Of a stretch of DNA of 64,000 nucleotides, positions 1-11,278 are shown piece after piece. The translations under genes and the position numbers were made by a program. Location: positions 310,001-374,000 of the forward strand of contig JAJFPB010000001.1 of the NCBI GenBank assembly GCA_020881915.1. The letters run 5' to 3'. The DNA is from Paramyrothecium sp. XJ0827 (lineage: Eukaryota > Ascomycota > Sordariomycetes > Hypocreales > Stachybotryaceae). How positions within the stretch are numbered: position 1 is the stretch's first letter; every line of letters begins with the position of its first letter. Under the pieces are notes generated by a model. It had not been told where the DNA came from. It ran no database searches and saw only the letters and a program-made list of their open reading frames with translations.

Positions 1-600
1 ATCAGTGGCGATGTACCGCCACGCCGATGGTGATCAATACTTGAAGGAAGGGACCAAGGCTGGAGAATGTGGCTCAGCCACAGGTACCCAACAAGGATGT
101 TAATATAAGCTTGACAAGGTGTTTCGCAAGAGCTGCATCGTGCAAAGTGGGGACGCCTAATCCTCCATCCTGATCCCTGAGCTGGCAAGCCTCACGGGCC
201 AATGCAGCCACTGGAGCCGCCGACAGGTTACCAGTGAGCTCCTGTCCCCGATGCGTCGCATCGCCAGACGGGTCATTAACTGAGCCATTGAAGTCACTCG
301 GGGTAAGTACAAGAAGGAAATCTATAAGCATGGTTAGCTCGCAGACCCGCTCGTCCCTTTTCGCCCTGGCGAGCTGCTTCCCCGAAGGCATTACTGTTAT
401 AACCACACGATAACCCTGCGTGAGGCTGAATGAAAGGGCACAGGGCAGACACGAAGAATACGAAACATGTGAGCTTTGTTGTAAAACCTTGTGGTGCTGG
501 AGTTTCCATTTCATTTGATGCCCAAATCTTGCGCCGGCACCAAGAGGCTTGGCCGTGAAACTTGAACCGTGTAGCCAAGAGCCATCTTCAACCACCATCC
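1..600. other. left edge and 5' flank, no supported gene
   Basis: No gene is supported here. A minus-strand open frame (74-598) overlaps the upstream region of the next gene. It has a short stretch (GGLGVPTLHDAALAKH) faintly like the C-terminal tail of non-LTR reverse transcriptases, but nothing else supports that. The region probably holds the promoter and 5' UTR of the membrane-protein gene that starts at 601. Confidence 0.3.
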
Positions 601-2465
601 ATGAGCGAGTCGCCGACGAGAGACCCTCGCCAGGTCCCGCTCCTGAACCAGTCCGACAAGCCGGCTCCCCAGGCGCACATAATGCCAGACAAGACGGCTC
701 CCGAGGCCGGCGGCTCCCCGCGCGGCGCCGCCATTTGGTTCAACCTCATAGCCGCCCTGCTCACAGCGGCACTTATTGGCGGCGGCGCCTTTGTCTCGTC
801 GCGCGTCCTGATCATTGACGAACGCCCCGACCAAGAGCCCGGGCGGCACTACCAGTTTGTCTGGGGCACGTACATCCCCTCGCAACCGTGGAACATTGGC
901 GTCACCCTCATCGGCACCGCCATTGGCATCGTGGCCTCGCTCGCCTTCTCGGCGCAGGACGAGTTTATGACCCGCCGCGCCCTCGCCTCCGACGCTGGCT
1001 GCCCGGCCATGTTCTTGCGTCCCCTCATGGCCAAACGCGGTGTGCAACAGCTTTTCCGCGGAATGCTTTCCCCAGAGCGCACCCTGCTCTTCCTCCTGAC
1101 AACCGGCACCGCCATCATGTCGGCCACGACCATCGCCGTCTTCTCTATCCAGCAGAGCACCATCGCGGTGTTCAACCCGCGCGCTTCTTACCCGCTGCAA
1201 GACTTCAACACGACCTTCTTCCAGCAGGGTCTGGGTTTCTTCAGCCCCGTCGGCAGTGTAGGAACCAACCAACTCTTAGAACCGTCGAGATAGGGCCATT
1301 ACTGACTCTATGGTGATAGTTTGGCACCGGCACCGGTGCCCTCGGCTTATTCATGTACAAGAGCGCATACATTAACGCCTTAATCGAGAAAGGTTCGTAC
1401 GACCGCCGCATCCAGAGCGCTGGCACCGACCTCGAGTGGATTGCGGAAGGCGGCCAGCTCGGATTCACCAATTACCCTAATATGTCGACCGGGGGTGTTG
1501 GCCTCAACGTCGCTTCGTACTCCCACCGCAGCGGTGACCCCGTCGGCTTTGCCCTGCCGGTCAGCTCACGGTATAGGCTTGACAGCTTGCAGGGCGACGT
1601 GTATGGCACGCGCATCCAGGTGACGTGCACGGATGCCACCAGCGATTACGTCGTCGCTCGAGGCTCGTCGGAGGATGTTGAAACACGCTTCGTGAGCCGG
1701 CCCGGTGGGCCCAATATTACCGTCATGTGGGATGACGGCTTTGGCAAGACGTTCCGCTCGCTGGCCATCGGCTCCTCCGTCTGGGGCATCGATGACGAAG
1801 AGTCGCACCCAACATTGACCCTCGCCTTCGGCGGTAGCTACAGCGATGTGTGGGTGACCGAGTGCACCTACACTGGGTACGAGTACCTGACGGAGCTCAC
1901 CCTCGACTCGGCCGACGGCTATATTCAGGCGGGCTCCGTCGAAAAGGCCAGGTTTTCGGACATTGGTCCGCGCTTCAAGCAGGACGTTGCCAACGCCACG
2001 GAACGACTCATTGAACAGGGAATGGGCGGGCAGCTAGCGAGTGGCTTCATCAACGCGCAGTATATCAAGGAGGGAGTTGGACAGTCTGCGCTAGGACTGA
2101 CATCGGTTCTAAGCACGGTGTTGTCGCAGGTGGGCGAGGCGTACGTCTCGCTGCGGCGGCAACAGAATTATGAATACACGGGCGCATGGCCCACGGATAG
2201 CTCGCTGCAAGCAGACAACAGGAGTTTCATGCACGTCCGCATTACGATTCTGCGCCTGGGCGGCGCTAGCTACGGGTGGTTGGCCGTCTACGGGGTGCTA
2301 TTCTTCGGGTGCCTGCTGGGTCTGGTGCGCATTTTCAGCCGAGCGAGGACGGTTGCGTTCGAGGCGCAGGACGCCGTGAAGTTGTTGGCCAACGTATACG
2401 ACCCAAGCATTAAGGGACGGACGCGGCTGCAGTATGATGGAGGCCTGACGATTGTGAGACAGTAA
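601..2465 (+). CDS. fungal multi-pass membrane protein of unknown function
   Basis: The two-exon model is 601-1257 and 1320-2465, about 600 aa, with a 62-bp GT-AG intron that restores frame. The ATG at 601 is used because the longer frame upstream opens only with TTG. Hydrophobic segments lie near residues 45-65 (AALLTAALIGGGAF), 95-115 (GVTLIGTAIGIVASLAF) and 155-180, with another near the C-terminus (WLAVYGVLFFGCLLGLV). The roughly 350 residues between the third and last segments are polar, with a few Cys residues and N-glycosylation sequons such as NATE and NRSF. That is compatible with a large extracytoplasmic loop anchored at both ends. I do not recognise the family; the overall plan resembles fungal-specific membrane proteins without assigned function. 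Topology is inferred from hydrophobicity only. Confidence 0.8.
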
Positions 2466-3392
2466 AATACGACAACACAGTCGAGGTCGAGCAAACATTG
2501 TTCATATAAGTATTTCGCATGCATATTTTAGGCGCTTTCTATCACGTAAATAACACTCCAAATAGATCTAATACGTGCTTGGCTGGAGGTCATGATTTAA
2601 GGTTGTCGGCGACCCCTAGACTCCTTGGCTACTTTGTTGGCGAGTCAGTTATACAAAGAGCAGTCATACAACAGCAGTCGGATCACACCTTCTGCACTGC
2701 GAAAGCTAATGGTTGAACTCGTTGGCTCTGAAAGGGTACAATATGGGGAATTGGGTGCTTGATCGGTTCAAGACTGCTCTCTCTCCCTTGCATGTGACTT
2801 CGAGATCGTTAACCAGAATTAACGCGACGATTAGAACTGCTTCCTAATCCAGTTTAGGGCGCCAATTGCCAAGTCTGATAATCGATAGTATTCGTCATTA
2901 CTTGGTACGGCTATTATGAACACGACGGTACATACTCACGGCAACCTAAACAAGAGAACTGAACTCGTACATGGCTCTAGGCGAATGCAATGACGACTTA
3001 CAGCCAAGTACGTGGCGTTTTGGTGAATGAATACGACATGCGTAGGCTTTGGCTCACAGTTCCCCAAATTAGTAGCATCGCCGAGATAACTCGATTAAGA
3101 TGCCTACCATGAAGAGGAACTTCCACTTGCTCCAATGATCAATAGCTATAGGTTAATTGAATCATTACCAAGCATTAATAACAGTATCCCTAAAATAGAT
3201 TATATGAGAATGTGAAACTAATAGCATGTCGAATTCTTTATTTAAACTGCTACTCTACCTGTCTCAAATGGATCTTTCTCTGCATAAACAAATCTCACAC
3301 AATTGCTCGTTCAACCACTCAAGAGTCAAGAGTAAATCCCTCATCCATCTCTGATATAGCTCTTTGTCCGTTTCCCTGGACATCTCGAGACC
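2466..3392. other. intergenic, no gene seen
   Basis: This stretch has only short, shadow-like open frames and moderately A+T-rich sequence. It should contain the 3' end of the membrane-protein gene and the promoter of the metallo-beta-lactamase-fold gene. No RNA gene or repeat was recognised. Confidence 0.4.
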
Positions 3393-4202
3393 ATGGCGTC
3401 CTCTCCATTTGCTACAGCACCACCTGCCTTCAAAAGCTCTCTTACCATTACTCACATTGGCACTGCCACTGCTATTCTAGATATTGGAGGCATCAAGCTT
3501 CTGACGGATCCAGTTTTCTCTCCCGCAGGTAGTGAGTGGGATCTGGGCGTCGTTCAGCTCAAAGTCAGCGGTACCCCTGCCTTTGGACTTCAAGATTTAC
3601 CCCCAATCGACGCTGTTCTACTTAGCCACGAAGACCATCCTGACAATCTTGACGAGCCTGGACGTCAAATTTTGGATGGCCGAAGGGTTTACACTACAAA
3701 TGACGGTGCAAAAAAGCTCGCTCCTCGCCCAGGTGTTGTTGGTCTGAAACCTTGGGAGAAGGCGCAACTCGATATTGGAGGCCGCCACTTCGACATTACG
3801 GGGACTCCATGCGAGCATCTACCCGGTGGCGAATGCACCGGGTTTGTGATCTCCGGCCCTGAATTCGGCGAGAGTGAAGGCAAGCCCAACGCCATCTGGT
3901 TCAGTGGCGACACGGTGTACATGGACGAGCACAAGCAGATCGCGGACAAGTTCAATGTCATTGTCGCCATCATGAATATCGGCGCTGTCAAAGTGAATGG
4001 GCTGCAAATCACTTTTGATGGGAAGCAAGCAGCACAGCTGTTTCGGGAGCTGAAGGCAGACGTGCTGGTCCCTATGCATTACGAGTGGTGGGCGCATTTT
4101 ACTGAGAACGCTGAGCAGCTCGCCAAGGCCTTTGAGGACGACGGCATTTCGGACAAGGTGTGTTGGCTAAGACCGATTGGGCAGCCCAAGAATATATTGT
4201 AG
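3393..4202 (+). CDS. metallo-beta-lactamase-fold hydrolase (UlaG-like)
   Basis: This is a single exon of 269 aa with the start in good context (GACCATGG). The N-terminal strand ITHIGTATAILDIGGIKLL followed by TDPVF is typical of the UlaG-like branch of the metallo-beta-lactamase superfamily. The metal motif reads SHEDHPDNLD (about residues 78-87) rather than the usual HxHxDH, so one His is replaced or displaced. Later metal-site candidates are the GTPCEH segment (H about 145), the FSGDT segment (D about 171) and VPMHYEWW (H about 228). The protein has no signal peptide and is probably a soluble cytosolic metal-dependent hydrolase; the substrate cannot be inferred. A similar SHEDH form is, as far as I recall, normal in a fungal subgroup, so it need not mean loss of activity. 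Confidence 0.88.
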   Translation: MASSPFATAPPAFKSSLTITHIGTATAILDIGGIKLLTDPVFSPAGSEWDLGVVQLKVSGTPAFGLQDLPPIDAVLLSHEDHPDNLDEPGRQILDGRRVYTTNDGAKKLAPRPGVVGLKPWEKAQLDIGGRHFDITGTPCEHLPGGECTGFVISGPEFGESEGKPNAIWFSGDTVYMDEHKQIADKFNVIVAIMNIGAVKVNGLQITFDGKQAAQLFRELKADVLVPMHYEWWAHFTENAEQLAKAFEDDGISDKVCWLRPIGQPKNIL

Positions 4203-5670
4203 CTGTTTGGAGATTGCCACAATGTTGATTTTTGGACGTGGTTCACATGCTCTTGGTCGGTGCCTCGCAACTTTGTCGATTAATGACTCTAGCACAACTG
4301 AACACCGCTTCAATCTTTTATCATATATTTCCTGCAACTTATTTTCGCATTGTCTCAACCTGGATTATTGAGCCATGTTAACTTATGCTTGCCTTTCTCC
4401 CGACTAACATTTTGCAAAGCACAACTTTCTAGGCTTCTGGCTCAGCAAGTATGAGTTAGACAGGTCTCTGCAAGCAACATGCGGGCTGTCCATTAAAGCC
4501 TGAATGTCTCGGGTCAAAAAACGCCTCTGTCTAGTCAGGTGCACTAGGCGGTATGTTCTACTATTGCCTACGCAGGCTGCACCTCTTGAGCAACGCCTGT
4601 CAAGCCTCTCCTGTTTTGCCCAAGGTACTCTAACATGATTAAACTCCACAGAGGTACATTTTCATCTAGGATCCCAAAGAAATCCGGACGTACTTCATGG
4701 GCGATGTACTAAAAAGACAACATCGTCCAGTTCGTATGGACTATTTAGAATTTCTCTGATCTAGAATACAATAAAGCAAAGCAAACCAAAGCGCCTGGTT
4801 TGTCTTTGAAGGAGCCACGCCACATTACACCGAGCAATGTCGGGGGCGGGGGCATTTATTCGCCTCACTCCTGGCTTCATATATCAAGAGAGCCTGCCCT
4901 TGCGGCCGAATGGTGAGTCCATGTAGGAGAAGGGCCACACTATTTCACAAATACCATGAAGATTGATGATTCTGAGGCATTTTCCTTTCCACATACTGGT
5001 AAACCGAAGAGAAATGGGCTTTCAACGTTGCCGTGCTGGGTATTCAACGAGCGATTAAAAGCTCATCCAGCGAATCGGATGCCTGACAAGTCAGACACAC
5101 GTAGGACGGATGAAAATCGCGGCCAACCCATGGCCAGTCGCCTTAGAGAAATGATCAACCCCCGCATTGCCGGTGGCACGCACCTTGCTTCTGAGGCGTT
5201 CCGGCTTGTTTGTTGGGGAGGGGTTGTGTGGGCAAATGTGTGGCAGCTTTTTCTTTTTCCTCTCTTGGCTAACCAATCATCGGCCGTTCATATCATCAAA
5301 GTCATGCACCAGTCCATCATAGATCATTAGGGGATCATGTCCCTGCTTATCGTGCCAACGACGCTTCCTAGTCTCCCCTCCCTTGGTTAGTGTTTCACTT
5401 GCAATCACACCACTCCTAATTGACGGCTGCAGTATCACACGACAGATCACGACCGGTCAGCATGCATTGTGACTTGGCTGAAATTAATTTCAGGTGTGCC
5501 ATACCGGAAACATGACGTGTCACTCCCTCAACTGGATTTCACTATGACCTGCCATAAGAATCCCTAGAGCGCCGTGGCGACACTATTGCGGGGAACTTTC
5601 TCACTGGCCGTTAAATCACAAGCGACTAGAAAGTGCTTTCATATCATCGTATACCCACACTATCAGTCCC
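4203..5670. other. intergenic; one unsupported open frame
   Basis: This 1.47-kb gap holds a 124-codon open frame (4956-5330, +) that begins with ATG but shows no recognisable domain, signal or homologous feel. It also contains the P450 promoter. I would not annotate the open frame as a gene without transcript evidence. Confidence 0.35.
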
Positions 5671-7679
5671 ATGGTTACTACAATGGCTCTATGGCCTGGA
5701 TCAGCGATCGCGTCTCTCAGCATCGGAGTCGCCTTCTTCTATGTCATTTTGAGGACTTTGAAGCGGGCTTGGCAGCCCCCCTTGCCTCCGGGTCCTAAGG
5801 GTCTCCCACTAGTTGGTAACATCAACGATATGCCAGCACCAGGGGTGATTGAGGCGCATCACTGGATGAAGCACAGGGAGCTCTATGGTTGGTCTTTATT
5901 CGGAGCACACTACAAGGTACGGTGCTAATTGGCTTTTTGGTTGCAGGGCCCATCAGTTCCCTCACGATCTTAGGCCAGACTCTCGTGATAGTTAACGATG
6001 CAGAAGTCGCTAAAGAAATTCTTGACAAACGCTCTGTTAAAAACTCATCCCGTCCTCGGCAAGAATTTGCTGGCGAAATGTAAGGTCTACAGAGAGATTT
6101 CTTTTGGGACATAGCGAGGCTTGAAGCTGAATGCCTAAGGTAGTATTGCCATTTATGCTAACTCGTGCAAACAGGGTGGGTTGGTCCCAGACGGCGGGAT
6201 CCTGCCCATATAACAAACGTTTCCGGACGTATCGCAAGAACTTTAGTCGCATCATGGGTTCCAAGGTAGCTGCATCACAATTCAATACACTTCAAGAGGA
6301 GGAGGTAGGCCATTTCTTGCTCCACCTGTTGGAAGATCCAGACGGTTTCGACAAGCATATCAGGAAGTTAGTACGATCTCATGGCTTATCATTTCTTTGT
6401 CGAGGCTACTGACCATGACTGAACTTTTCTTAACAGGGAGACTGGATCTCTTATTTTGAGAATGGCCTATGGCTACATCGCTGAGTCACATGAGCCCGAC
6501 TATCTCGTCGACCTCGTCGGCAACGTCATGGATAAGTTCACGCGTGCAGCTGTTCCTGGGGCATACTTTGTAGATGTGGCTCCCTGGCGTGAGTCCATCC
6601 GCGGGCTTACCGTCTTGTCTGAAACTCACTGAATGATTCGTGAAATAGTGCGATACCTGCCGGAGTGGTTGCCAGGCATCGGTTTCAAAAAGTTGGCTCG
6701 ACAATGGGCTGCTGAGCTCACTGAAATGACAGAGTGTCCCTATGCTTTTGTCAAGTACCAGCGAGCACAAGGCTCCTCTGAACCATCCTTCTTATCAAAG
6801 TTATTGGACGCTGGAGACGAGCACGCTGAGGAGCAATTAACGAATAAGTGGTCGGCCCAGGCATTGTATGCGGCTGGTTCAGATACCGTGAGTCAATGCA
6901 ATGTCGCATTTTTGGCCTCGAAGGACTACTTTTCTGACATTTTCCAGACCGTTTCCTCCGTCTTGTGCTTTTTCCTAGCAATGATAGTCTACCCAGAAGT
7001 TCAGCAAAAGGCCCAAAATGAGATTGACTGTGTTGTTGGCAAGGACCGCCTGCCTAATATGGCAGACATGGATAAGCTTCCTTACATTGAGGCTGTCGTG
7101 AACGAGATACTACGCTGGCATCCTGTTGCCCCCATGTCAGTTCCTCACACAAGCACCGAGGATGATGTTTTCGGCGGATATTTTATTCCTAAAGGAGCTG
7201 CGATTCTCCCAAATATCTGGTGAGTGTTCCGGTCCTAATAGTGGACCTTGGGTATGTCTAATACAGCGAGGAGGCATTTTACACACGATCCCAGCGTCTA
7301 TGAAGATCCAATGGTCTTCAAGCCCGAGCGATATCTCAAAGATGTGCCGGATCCAGATCCAGCCCAGTTTGTCTTTGGCTACGGACGCCGCATCTGCCCT
7401 GGTCGTCTCCTAGCCAAAAACTCCATCTACCTCAACATTGCACAAGTTTTGTCTGTGTATGACATCTCAAAACCGGTGGAGAACGGAAGGGTGGTTGAAC
7501 CGACGGTAGGTTTCGAACCTGGTGTAATCAGCCACCCGTTGCCGTTCAAAGCTGCCATCACGCCACGTTCTTCTCACCACAAGCAGTTGATTGAGTCAAT
7601 TGAAAACATTTATCCGTGGAGGGAGAGTGATAGCAAGCGGTTGGAGAGTCTTGGAAACAAGAGCGGTGCTACATTTTAA
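5671..7679 (+). CDS. cytochrome P450 monooxygenase
   Basis: The seven-exon model is 5671-5887, 5947-6079, 6175-6366, 6437-6588, 6649-6887, 6948-7219 and 7274-7679, encoding about 536 aa. All six introns are GT-AG and frame-consistent; the last acceptor could also be 3 nt earlier. An N-terminal membrane anchor (about residues 5-27) is followed by the Pro-rich hinge PPLPPGPKGLPLVGN. Later landmarks are the I-helix AAGSDTTVS, the ExxR motif in NEILRWHP, the PERY segment, and the heme loop FGYGRRICPGR with its Cys near residue 443. The YGPISSL and PYNKRFRTYRK segments resemble the CYP64-like clade (O-methylsterigmatocystin oxidoreductase type). It is an ER-bound haem monooxygenase needing a CPR partner. 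No other biosynthetic gene adjoins it, so the substrate is unknown. Confidence 0.92.
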
Positions 7680-9067
7680 CTGTACCGAGCCCTCTGATGT
7701 TACCAAAGGCTGTTGCATGGAAGACCTGGGTTGTGGACTTCAATAATGCCATGGTTCTATGTCCGGAAAGCAGTGTCTGCCGATGGCGAAGGTTTACAGC
7801 TCGTCCTTGTGTTGAGTAAACTAGGAAACTCATAGGGTCCAATGAAATATGAGTATTCTGTTCACTGCTTGGCATGATCGCTTTCCTAAGTGAAGCTGTA
7901 ATCAGCGGCGACAGTTGCGTCCATGTGAGGAGCTGCTCACGGAACAAAAATTCATGCACAGCAAGTGCTCCAGACTGGCTGTATGGTGCAATCGAAACGT
8001 TCGCATCATCCTTTTCAAGACTTCCGAGTCACTTGGGCGTGCGGCCAGAGCAGCTATTTCCTTCAGGACATAGATGCAGCAACAATCCTTTTTTTCTTCT
8101 TCAACTATCTTAACATAAACCCCGGCACACCTCAAAAGAAACGGGAGTGGATCTAGGCGGCCTACGTTCAATATTGCTATAGTTGTCATGGTATTGGATG
8201 GATCAGTTTCTTACTATGATATGAGAATCACCGGTGTAGGGTAGGACGAGATTCCCAGTTGTCCAGCTGGTACTTCTTAATCATCGAGCATTGGCCTAGC
8301 GACGGCACTACGTCGTGGTAATGAAAGCGCCCCTGCTGCAACTGGGGGTTGGTAGGGGTGTTGCCTGTTGCATCATCACAGAGGCTAGGCTGGAGGACTG
8401 TTAGGTTGGTTACGTCATGGAGTCCTGACCGATCACTCGTCCAAATCCGGACCCCTGAGGGAGTGCTGAGGAGTGGGTTTCCACGTGGGCAACGTCCCAC
8501 TAGATCTGGACCTGGCATAAGCGTGCGAGTGTTGGGAATGCTTGTGTCGAGAACCGAGCGCCAACGACTTCTCTGGGGATATCAGTGAATACCCTGCATC
8601 TTGCCCTCGGGGGTGCATTGTGCCCCGCTCGAGATGAAGACATCGGATTGGATGATCGACTATGACGCGCTCCACCACGTCCATGCATTCTTTTCCACAG
8701 TGCACTCGAATCGTCATTTCGTGGTTGCTGGGACGGCTGGTCGGTACCAAGTGCCCGCTCAAAATATCTTACCTAGGAAAGGATGATCGCCAAATAATCG
8801 TGACGCCTGGGCACTTCCCCTCCACAGCCTGATTACGCGAGCTAAGAAAAAGCAAAGTTGATGACATGCTCGTAATACGCTTGTTAGGCAAGTGTCCATT
8901 GTATCAATGCATGATGTCATGAATACTTGTAAAAAGCAATCGCTACGATCTTTGTGACTATAACAGTATTCTTTCCCCCTTCTGGCACAAGTTCTTCACA
9001 ACACTTTCCCACCCATCTTTCACTACTACAAATATTCGAAGACTCAATCAACAGACAAACTATCAAG
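7680..9067. other. intergenic with possible decayed coding fragments
   Basis: This is a 1.39-kb gap. Between 8228 and 8790 the sequence is less A+T-rich and carries several overlapping open frames on both strands (for example 8228-8518 and 8433-8762, minus). None has a recognisable domain and no splice model joins them. It may be a degraded gene or chance. The proximal 200 bp upstream of 9068, with pyrimidine-rich blocks, is likely the promoter of the KGG-repeat gene. Confidence 0.3.
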
Positions 9068-9701
9068 ATGTCAAACTACAAGCCCACTGGTAAGCCCCCG
9101 CGATCTTAGATACGCCCTCTCCGTTATGTTTTTATGCCAGCCGTGAGGGGAAACATTCCTGAGTTCACGGGAACTAACTAGTAGCATAGAGCACGACGGC
9201 CTGCGCGAGGATGGCAACCCTGATGGTCGCGTTGGTACTGGTAAATTCGCCTACGGCAAGGTTGATCCTCATGAGGCAGGACAACACGGCAATCAGACCA
9301 GCGGCAACAGTAGCACTGGCGGATTTGCCCATGGCCAGGTAGACCCTCACGAAGCAGGTCGCAAGGGTGGCCAGACAAGCCAGGGCGGCCAAACTAGTGG
9401 TGGTAGCAGTGACGGTTTTGCCCACGGCAAGGTCGATCCCCATGAAGCAGGGCGTAAGGGCGGCCAGACGAGCCAGAGCGGCCAAACCAGTGGTGGTAGC
9501 GGTGGCAGCGGTGGCACTGGTGGCAGTGGTGAAGGTTTTGCGCATGGTAAGGTCGACCCTCATGAAGCAGGGCGCAAAGGCGGCTTGTCTAAGGGCAGTG
9601 ACCACAGTGGCAGCACGACAAGTGGTGACACATACAAACCATCCGAGCATGACGGTCTCAGAGAAGACGGACAGCCTGATGGTCGTATGAAGCATGATTA
9701 A
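9068..9701 (+). CDS. hydrophilic KGG-repeat stress/conidiation-type protein
   Basis: The two-exon model is 9068-9089 and 9190-9701, 177 aa, with a 100-bp GT-AG intron. The intron is confirmed because the spliced start YKPTEHDGLREDGNPDGR matches the C-terminal YKPSEHDGLREDGQPDGR. Between these caps lie four copies of a module (FAHGKVDPHEAGRKGGQTS, with variants) separated by Gly/Ser/Thr linkers. The RKGG core resembles the KGG stress-protein repeats (PF10685-like) seen in bacterial GsiB and fungal con-10-type proteins. The protein is nearly devoid of hydrophobic residues and has no Cys and no signal peptide, so it is probably intrinsically disordered and LEA-like. Desiccation, starvation or conidiation roles are inferred from that family only. 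Confidence 0.85.
9241..9590 (+). repeat. imperfect in-frame tandem repeats in the KGG gene
   Basis: Four modules encode F-A-H/Y-G-K/Q-V-D-P-H-E-A-G with a following KGG or HGN core. They are separated by linkers of unequal length that encode Gly, Ser, Thr and Gln. Modules two to four are closely similar at nucleotide level, which suggests expansion by recombination or slippage, so copy number may vary between strains. Confidence 0.8.
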
Positions 9702-11278
9702 TATTGATAGCCCTAACTCAAACTAAGAAATCGTTGTTTAATTGGTCGTTCCCTTCACATTTGGTCAGTAAGGATGTGGGCATATAACTAAAATAGTCAC
9801 CATTGAACATGCAACGACTAAAAGGCTAGATGTTCCTGAAACTGAAATTAGCACGATTGACACAGTAAGGTGCGGTGTCATAAACTCCGCTACCATGGAT
9901 CCTACCTGCACTCTATCGTTGAGGTGGACGATTTTCGTGAAGGTCCAGAATTTGACGTTTATTGATGTGGTGCCGAGCTGTACTTGCTGTGGAAAAACTT
10001 GTACCCCAACGATCAGGCGACATCTGTGGCAATATCCTTAGCAGTTGCCAATCTACGGCAAGCACAGCCATCCACAACCATTCTCACAAAGCAATTAAAA
10101 CTTGTGTTTTCTATCGTTTGCTTCTTTATCCTTGAATTTACGCGTCTACTACATATCAGAGCTGATAGTCAACCGAGACTCACACACAAACACCGAGGAT
10201 TCTAATCGGAGATGTCTTTACTAAACCAATTGTTGCCCCACTTCCACGTTGGCCGTTGTTTAAACTATGAACAGAATGTGTGAGACGGCTCATCGTCTGT
10301 TGGTCGCACAGTCGTCGTCTGGTTCTTCCCCAGACAGTCTTTCCCCACCGTTTGTTTCGCAATGTCATCCACACAGGATCCCTGACGTGCCGCCTGAAAC
10401 CTGGTCGCTAACCCTAAGACTCTGGTCCGTGAACTCAGGGATAATATCGTCCAAGTGCCTGGTGCCCACGGTCCTAGACTGGGCGCCGGGGTAGCATAGG
10501 GTTTGCAGCTCTTGAAACATGATTAGAGGGACTAGTAAATGAACACCTCAGACCTCAGATACGGCAACATCTGATGCGGGATGTGAGATAGGTGACAGTG
10601 CTGTCCATAATACAATTCTAACAACTCCTGAAGCTTGTAAGCTTAGGAGGTAGGACCCGTTTGTGCTGTAAGTGGACACAAATGGTTCATGCTGCATGGG
10701 AGTATTGGACGTATTACGCCGGATTCACTTGTCACTGTTCCTTTGCATGATGTGAATGAACGCGGCTTTGACCGCAGATACAAGATAGATTACAAATCAG
10801 GACACCACTTTCTAGAGTTTCCTTTAATTTCGCCCATGCCCTGGGGTTAATAAATCACCTGCAAATCCTCGTTGCCAATTGTCCAATAGACGGTGCGCAA
10901 AGGCTGGAGCCGGTCCATGAGGCAGTTTGCGCAGGTTGTGCCGTTTATGGTTAGAGGAGCTATTTGCTGAGCAAGGTGCGGTACAACACCAGCCCTGGAT
11001 GGTCCCAATTGTCGGCGCAGGACCCTGTAGCCTGCACTTATGTTTCTGCGTGCGGCAACACAATAAAACGCCATGCAGGGTCTAAGACCCATGCTGACTA
11101 CTGGAGATGCATCAATCCTTCTGCGGGGCGTGCAGTCGAGGCAGTTTCTGAAGTGAGCTGAGCTTACGAGGACTCTACTACAGAGGTACACAACCCGAAG
11201 TATGTAAGATGAGGGCCCCAATCGAGGAATCAAGTCGATTTCTCGGGTTTCTCTCACGCAATATCTCGTCTCTATGCG
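9702..11278. other. intergenic, no supported gene
   Basis: This 1.58-kb gap has open frames of up to 136 codons on the minus strand (10847-11257, opening with GTG). It shows no domain, signal peptide or credible ATG-initiated splice model. The last 150 bp should carry the promoter of the subtilase-like gene. Confidence 0.35.

Noticed and set aside
74..598. 174-codon minus-strand frame with a faint non-LTR reverse-transcriptase-like tail (GGLGVPTLHD)
   Set aside because: It overlaps the promoter of the membrane-protein gene, has no RT or endonuclease motif, and the resemblance is a single short stretch.
10847..11257. 136-codon minus-strand open frame
   Set aside because: It opens with GTG, has no domain or signal, and no supporting splice model; regarded as chance.
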